A stretch of DNA of 64,000 nt. It comes from Fremontodendron californicum (taxonomy: Eukaryota > Streptophyta > Magnoliopsida > Malvales > Malvaceae). Within the stretch, counting starts at the first letter, position 1. Each line of letters starts with the position of its first letter. The notes beneath the pieces are model-generated. The model saw only the letters and a list, made by a program, of their open reading frames with translations. It did not search any database and had not been told where the DNA came from. The stretch lies in the NCBI GenBank assembly GCA_030761205.1, contig JAULJL010000001.1, positions 40,929,145 to 40,993,144 of the forward strand. The letters are read 5' to 3'. The position numbers and the translations under genes were made by a program. Positions 58,675-64,000 of the stretch are shown piece by piece.

Positions 58675-59065
58675 AATCAACTGCAAATATGGGGTTGGTA
58701 TGATGCAAAGCAACTGAGCCTATTGCTGGTTATAGCAGTCAGATAAAGAACCAAGAGCCAAAATACATTAACCGTATCCAGGTTCATCGAGAATTTTTGT
58801 TGTGAATCACGTAGTTTTGACCTCCAGCAGCAACCTTGTTGCATGCATGCATGCAGCTGGGTTCAGTTTATTAAAGATGTAATGTAATTTGTCACGAGAA
58901 ACCTGATGCAAATGGAGATTGTTCAAATTTGATCCTGAAAAAAAATATATATATATATAAAATAAATAAATAAAAATAAAATAAAATAAAATAAATCAAA
59001 TTTCAAGACTTGTCCACTTGCTACACTAAAAAAAAAAAAAAAATTTCGTGTACGTAACCAAGTCT
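58675..59065 (+). other. Captured 3' untranslated region and low-complexity spacer
   Basis: Follows the fusion stop codon; no coding. Ends in A/T-rich tracts (58935-59042) before the purine tract. Confidence 0.45.
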
Positions 59066-59077
59066 TGAGGGGGCATT
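59066..59077 (+). other. Polypurine tract
   Basis: TGAGGGGGCATT directly abuts the 3' LTR start at 59078; the purine block primes plus-strand DNA in Gypsy elements. Confidence 0.75.
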
Positions 59078-60255
59078 TGTAGAAGGAGAAAATTTGTAAC
59101 CAATTACAAATTGCCACGTGTTAATTGAAATTTCTTTTAATTAAGAAATTTTCAATTAAATTATACATTACCATGTGAAATTGATAATATCATATTATAA
59201 TTAATTATTTTATAATTAATTAAATATGTACACATGGTTTGGCCAATCAAATTGCAAGGATTCATGGGTTATCCAATCAAATTTCACTCATGTGTCATAA
59301 TTATTTTACCTCTAATTAAATTAAATTAATTAAGAGATAAATAATAAATTTTTATCTCTAATTAAATTAAATTAATTAAGAGATAAATAATAAATTTTTA
59401 TCTCTAATTAAATTAAATTAATTAAGAGATAAATAATAAATTTTTATCTCTAATTAAATTAAATTAATTAAGAGATAAATAAAATATTTTATCTCTAATT
59501 TAATTAATTAATTAAGTGATAAAAAATAAATATTTTATCTCTAATTTAATTAATTAATTAAGGGATAAATAATAAAGTTTTATCTCTAATTAAATTAAAT
59601 TAAATTAAGAGATAAATAAATATTTTATCTCTAATTTAATTAATTAATTAAGTGATAAAAAATAAATATTTTATCTCTAATTTAATTAATTAAGTGATAA
59701 AAAATAAATATTTTATCTCTAATTAAATTAAATTAATTAAGAGATAAATAAGAAGATATTATCTCTAATTAAAATAATTAAGAGATAAATAAGGAGGATG
59801 AGTCCTTTTAAAACTCTCTTTCACCTGGCTATCTACCACTATAAATAGAGACCTCCCCTTAACACAAATTCACAACTCAGAAAGCCTGAAGAGAAGAAGA
59901 TTTTGAAGAGCCAAATCCTCTCAAAATTCTTAAGAAGAAATTAGAGAAATTCTAAGAACGCGGTGCTTGTTCTTGAGAATTCTCTAAGAAGCTGCTCTCC
60001 GATCTTGTTCATCAAAGGAAAGGAGATAATTCCTGTTTTTTCAAGACCAAGTCTAGAAGACCCTTGAAGCAGATCTTACCGATTCAAGATCAAGTCGTGA
60101 AGACCCTTGGATCAAAGTTTTACTGAAGAAAAGAATCAAAGAATTTCTTTCTTTAAGAATATTCAGAGATTGTAACCTCAAAGTTTGATTAATAAAATTC
60201 TTATTTGACTGCAAATTTTCCTTGTCATATTTTTGACACGAAATTTGTGTGTACA
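59078..60255 (+). repeat. 3' LTR
   Basis: 1,178 bp, TG...CA, near-identical to the 5' LTR. The second half (from the TATA box onward) appears identical by eye. The inverted-repeat array lies at about 59310-59790 and is 5-10 bp different in length. GTATA follows at 60256-60260. Confidence 0.95.
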
Positions 60256-60260
60256 GTATA

Positions 60261-61048
60261 ATAAGAAAAAAAAATTAAAAAATTTATTTTTTTGATAAAT
60301 TTACAAGGAAATTGTTCTGAATCAACTTGAATACCTTTTTCTTACCTGTTTATACAGTATGAACAATAGCTTTCTGTTCTCATTTTTTAGGCACAGTGAA
60401 AAAAATAAATACATAATCTCTTGGAGGTACAATACATAATTCAACTATAATTAATAATTGTACTTAATAACCTTCAAAACGGTCAAAACAAGCCACTTAA
60501 ATTATTTGAAAACAGAACAGAAATTCCATTACTCCAATACATCAAACAACTAGAAGACACCAATCTTGATAAGAGACCAAAACATGTGATCCCAATTTTT
60601 GAAGTATACACAACAAAGAGAGCAAAGAGCCAACGAAACCAGTCTCGCATCAAAGTCACAATCGGAAGTAAGAAATCAATCAAACCATCCATCCAATAAC
60701 AACCATAAGAGAAAAGGCTTATCATCAAACAATTTGTCATAAGCACCAAACAATCAGCATTAAATGCAAGTGATAGTCAGTCAGCATTGTTTTTAACATT
60801 GAGATAATTCATTCAAATTTCACTATAAATTATTTTTTTTTTCCATTCCATTTTCTTTTTCTTTCTTTACTAAATCACATGGAGATCTCTGCAGCAGTTA
60901 TTTCAGAATTTACTATTCTGGTCTAGCAGAGCAGACTACAATCAAAGCTAGTTTTCATAATCATTCAAGCTATGAACCGGTGGTTTTTAATTCGCAATTA
61001 GTTATCAGACTCAAAACTGCCTCAAATCCTACACTTGAGTGCTCGTGA
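60261..61048. other. Intergenic; promoter of the carboxypeptidase-like gene
   Basis: AT-rich. The minus-strand frame at 60483-60749 is hydrophobic low-information sequence that I do not call. The last 150 bp form the presumed 5' leader of the downstream gene. Confidence 0.5.
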
Positions 61049-64000
61049 ATGGCAAGATCGGATAAAATTGCAAAACTCCTATTTTTGTTCTTTCTTTTAA
61101 AGGTTTATTATTTGCAGCTAGCTGCTTCTCATTCATCGGTTAAGTTTCTTCCTGGATTTGTAGGCCCTCTGCCTTTTAAACTTGAAACTGGGTGAGTCCA
61201 TAAAGTTGTTTGGTGGTAATAATAATAATATACTAAACTTTGTGTTTTACCTTCTTGGTTTGCAGATTCATGATGTTATTATATTATTGTCAGGTATGTG
61301 GGTGTGGGTGTGGGTGAATCCGATGATGTCCAGCTCTTCTACTACTTTGTAGAGTCGGAGAGAAATCCTGAAGAGGACCCTCTCCTGCTTTGGCTTACTG
61401 GTGGCCCTGGCTGCTCTGGCCTTTCAGGTCTTGTTTATGAAATCGGTAAGAGGATTTAAATTACGGTTGCGGAAGCGTTTTCAGTCGCGTCGTATTTATC
61501 GCGGTTGTGGATCTAATGAATGTTATCGCCTGTCGGATATCTGCTTTTTTTATAATATTCGAATCCGTAAATCTGCTTTAAAATCCGAATCCGTTTATTA
61601 TCAGCATTAAATCCGAATATTCCTATCCGAATCCGAATTAAATAACGTTATCCGTCGGATATCCGAATCCGCTAAATATCCGAATTCAATAAATAAAAAT
61701 ATAAAATCAAATAAAAATTAATTTTAAATTTAAATAAACGGATAATGGATTCGGATATCCGAATCCGCAAAAATAAGCGGATTCGAATAAAATTTGGATT
61801 ATGATAATAGATATCCGATGTTTCATATCCGCATCCGCTGCGGATAGTAATTATAATATCCGAATTTTATCTGAATCCGCAATATCTGAGTCCGCAAAAA
61901 AAAGGATCGAATAATTGCAAATATCCGACTACGCACAATCCATTGCCATCCCTACTATCGCGATCAATTACGATAAATATCGGCTATGAATATCGACAGC
62001 GGACGAAATCAAAACCGCTAAATAACGATCATAACATCGCGTTGTGGCCGCTATTTAAATCCCACAGCACAGGCCAAATTCCCCTGTACCATTTCAGTTT
62101 AGTAGTTCTAATCTATACTTTTTTGCTTAAAAGAAAGGCGAGACTTCTTTCATTGGAGATGCCAATAAGAAGTTTATTTCCAGTTTAGCTAGAAATACAT
62201 GATTTACACGTTTTGGTTCCTCAAGGTGTTATCGATTCAAATAGGTGGAATTTCAGAATTGATTTCCTTAAAGCGGCCTGAAATTTTATTTGTCAACAGA
62301 AACTTTTCATTATATTTTCTGGGAATGATAAATCAAAATTAACCACTTAGATCCAAGGCATTTGTCTGTATATTGCAGGTCCACTAAATTTCAATGTTGT
62401 GGAATACAATGGAAGCTTGCCAACATTGGTATTGAATCCATACTCATGGACAAAGGTGATTATGTAGGAGTGGAACAAATCAGAAGATTATTTCTTCTTC
62501 TTTTATTTTATTTTTCCCTTTTTTCTTCTTAATTTTATAATTAAGTTGGACAGTGGTCAATTATTTTCAGATCTCCAACATCATATTTGTAGATTCACCC
62601 ATAGGCACTGGATTCTCCTATGCAAGAAACCGGCTTGCAGGTCACACAAGTGACATCAAACAAGCTCACCAACTCCACCAATTTCTCCAAAAGGTGCAGC
62701 AGCAACACTTTTTTAAGCAAAATTTTCAAGTTCAAATCGTTGCTGTTTTTGCATTGAAGCAATGTTATAGTATTTTGTTATTTTTGTAGTGGCTGATGGA
62801 TCATCCACAATTCCTCTCATGTCCAATCTATATTAGTGGGGACTCATACTCTGGCATTACTCTCCCAGTGCTCGTTCAAGAGATCTTACATGGTAAAAAC
62901 TAAAAGGATAGTTCAATATTAGAAGGGAAATCCTGTGCTGATGGATAACAATGTTGCACAGGGTCCTTATTATTGTAGCAATTTAGACTACAAAGATTAT
63001 TCCACTAATGATGATTAATCCCCTGCTTAATAATTATAAATTTCATAACTCTGTAGGAACTGAAGAAGGTATCAGGCCACTAATCAATCTCCAGGTTTGT
63101 TATTGCATTCTCTTTCTTTTAATTGGTAGAAAACCAATTCTTAGGAAATAGAATAGATTTCAATGACTAAAAATGAGAAAAGTAAGTTCATGAAGTTGCT
63201 TGTAAATGGTACTTCTGCTAAAAAGTAGAACTGCTCAGCTATATTACTTGGACTCTTTAATTTCCGTAAAATATTCGTGTCCGACACATATTCGGCTATG
63301 GATATGAGAATATGATCCTTCAAATATATGAAAAAACTTAGAAAAAATTGAACATACCCGTGTTGGATATATACCTGTATCCGACACTCACCTCCAAGGA
63401 TAACATAGCTGCTCAGTTCAGGTTGTTCAGAATAAATAAAGGAGGCATCTTGTCCTCCTCATATAACTGAATAATGAGCTTTCATCAACAAGATGAACAA
63501 TTTTAGTTCATGCTTCCACTGGGTTTCTAATGCTTTCAGGGATACATACTGGGGAACCCCAGAACAATACCAACTCTCGAAGCCAATTCCCAGATCCCAT
63601 TTGCTCATAGAATGGCGCTGATCTCTGATGAACTCTATGATGTAATTTACTTATCTTCTTTTAAATCAGTTTTCCAAATTTGGTAATTAGTCAAAACTAG
63701 CAAGTCAAAAGAACGCTTTCAAAAAAAATTCTATTAAAGCAATCAATCTACATTCTTTTACAGTCATTGAAGAGAAGTTGTGGAGGAGAGTATCAAAACA
63801 TCGATCACAGGAACGTGGAGTGTCAGAAAGATCTTCAGTATTACACCAAGGTATGAAACTATCTCTCTCAGGTTCTTTCTTTATTTAAGATAAAAAAATT
63901 TCGTCATTACTATTATCAATCTCGGCCATTTTTTTTTTGTTGATCCTCAGTGTACTTCAAGAATTGAAACTGCACATATTCTGGAACCCTTATGCAGTTT
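61049..64000 (+). CDS. Serine carboxypeptidase-like protein, clade I (partial, cut at window edge)
   Basis: Exons by GT...AG borders and frame: 61049-61191, 61294-61445, 62379-62455, 62571-62693, 62790-62892, 63057-63094, 63540-63641, 63764-63850, 63951-64000 and beyond; 275 complete codons in the first eight. A signal peptide is at residues 1-27 (KIAKLLFLFFLLKVYYLQLA). Then come VKFLPGFVGPLPFKLETGYV, the oxyanion-hole motif LLLWLTGGPGCSGLSGLVYE, FVDSPIGTGFSYAR and the nucleophile motif ISGDSYSG (exon 5). NPRT and DELYDSLKRSCGG fit clade IA, whose members are vacuolar or secreted and often act as acyltransferases using glucose esters rather than as peptidases. The catalytic Asp and His lie beyond the window. 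Intron 2 is enlarged by repeats. Substrate cannot be predicted. Confidence 0.92.
61452..62063. mobile_element. Composite MITE-like insertion in intron 2 of the carboxypeptidase-like gene
   Basis: Outer ends GGATTTAAATTACGG (left) and, inward from the right, GGATTTAAATAGCGG resemble short terminal inverted repeats. The middle (about 61520-61960) is packed with GGATATCCGAATCCG palindromes and has at its right edge TAGGGATGGCAATGG read inward, the kind of terminus seen in hAT MITEs. So one element may be nested in another. No clean target duplication was found. It lies only 6 bp downstream of the exon 2 donor site. Confidence 0.5.

Larger units (their letters stand above)
45988..60255 (+). mobile_element. 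Complete Ty3/Gypsy (Tat-lineage) LTR retrotransposon with captured genes
   Basis: A 14.27-kb element with LTRs at 45988-47172 and 59078-60255, TG...CA termini and a perfect 5-bp duplication GTATA at 45983-45987 and 60256-60260. A primer-binding site follows the 5' LTR and a purine tract precedes the 3' LTR. Gag, protease, RT, RNase H, a second RNase H and integrase are in Gypsy order. The extra RNase H just before integrase is the known mark of the Tat lineage. Between integrase and the 3' LTR are 4.9 kb of extra DNA: an antisense PMD gene and sense-strand fragments of several host genes. Gag-pol has three in-frame stops, so this copy looks non-autonomous although its LTRs are almost identical. 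Confidence 0.96.

Overview
The window is nuclear DNA of a flowering plant, most likely a eudicot. It is AT-rich. The genes have plant-type introns and belong to plant-specific families: a phytosulfokine precursor, a PP2-A10-like protein, a PUB30/31-type U-box protein, a serine carboxypeptidase-like protein and a BSD-domain protein. The gaps between them are filled by Helitrons, hAT and Mutator-type MITEs, plant L1-type LINEs and a Ty3/Gypsy element of the Tat lineage. I could not identify the species. No tRNA, rRNA, CRISPR array or organelle insertion was recognised.

Layout. Positions 1-5.8 kb hold three related Helitron-like elements in one orientation; two carry GC-richer tandem repeats. 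At 7.9-8.3 kb on the minus strand is a small intronless gene for a conserved plant protein of unknown function. From 11.2 to 18.9 kb is a nest of elements: a Mutator-like MITE, a hAT-like element containing a second hAT element, and a 5'-truncated, decayed LINE on the minus strand. The genes then run: PSK (20.6-21.0 kb, +), PP2-A10-like (22.9-24.2 kb, -), BSD-domain gene (25.8-29.0 kb, -, three coding exons). A near-intact LINE (29.06-34.12 kb, +) has inserted only about 50 bp upstream of the BSD start codon. The U-box gene follows (36.0-37.4 kb, -). From 38 to 45 kb lie MITEs and a gene-carrying hAT element whose cargo is a partial copy of the 7.9-kb gene or a close relative.

From 45,988 to 60,255 lies a complete 14.3-kb Ty3/Gypsy Tat-lineage element with near-identical 1.18-kb LTRs and a GTATA target duplication. 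Its gag-pol frame (gag, protease, RT, two RNase H domains, integrase) is broken by three in-frame stops. Between integrase and the 3' LTR it carries an antisense plant-mobile-domain (PMD) gene and, beyond it, sense-strand pieces of at least three host genes: a La protein, a subtilisin-like protease fused in frame to a ZNF830-like tail, and a possible plastid transit-peptide exon.

The window ends inside a serine carboxypeptidase-like gene (61.05 kb onward, +), of which nine exons are visible.

The host genes do not form a pathway. The unifying theme is gene capture by transposons: a hAT element and an LTR retrotransposon in the same 64 kb have both picked up host coding sequence, and in the hAT case a homologue of the cargo is also present. 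All protein identities rest on recognition of family motifs by eye; no search was run.
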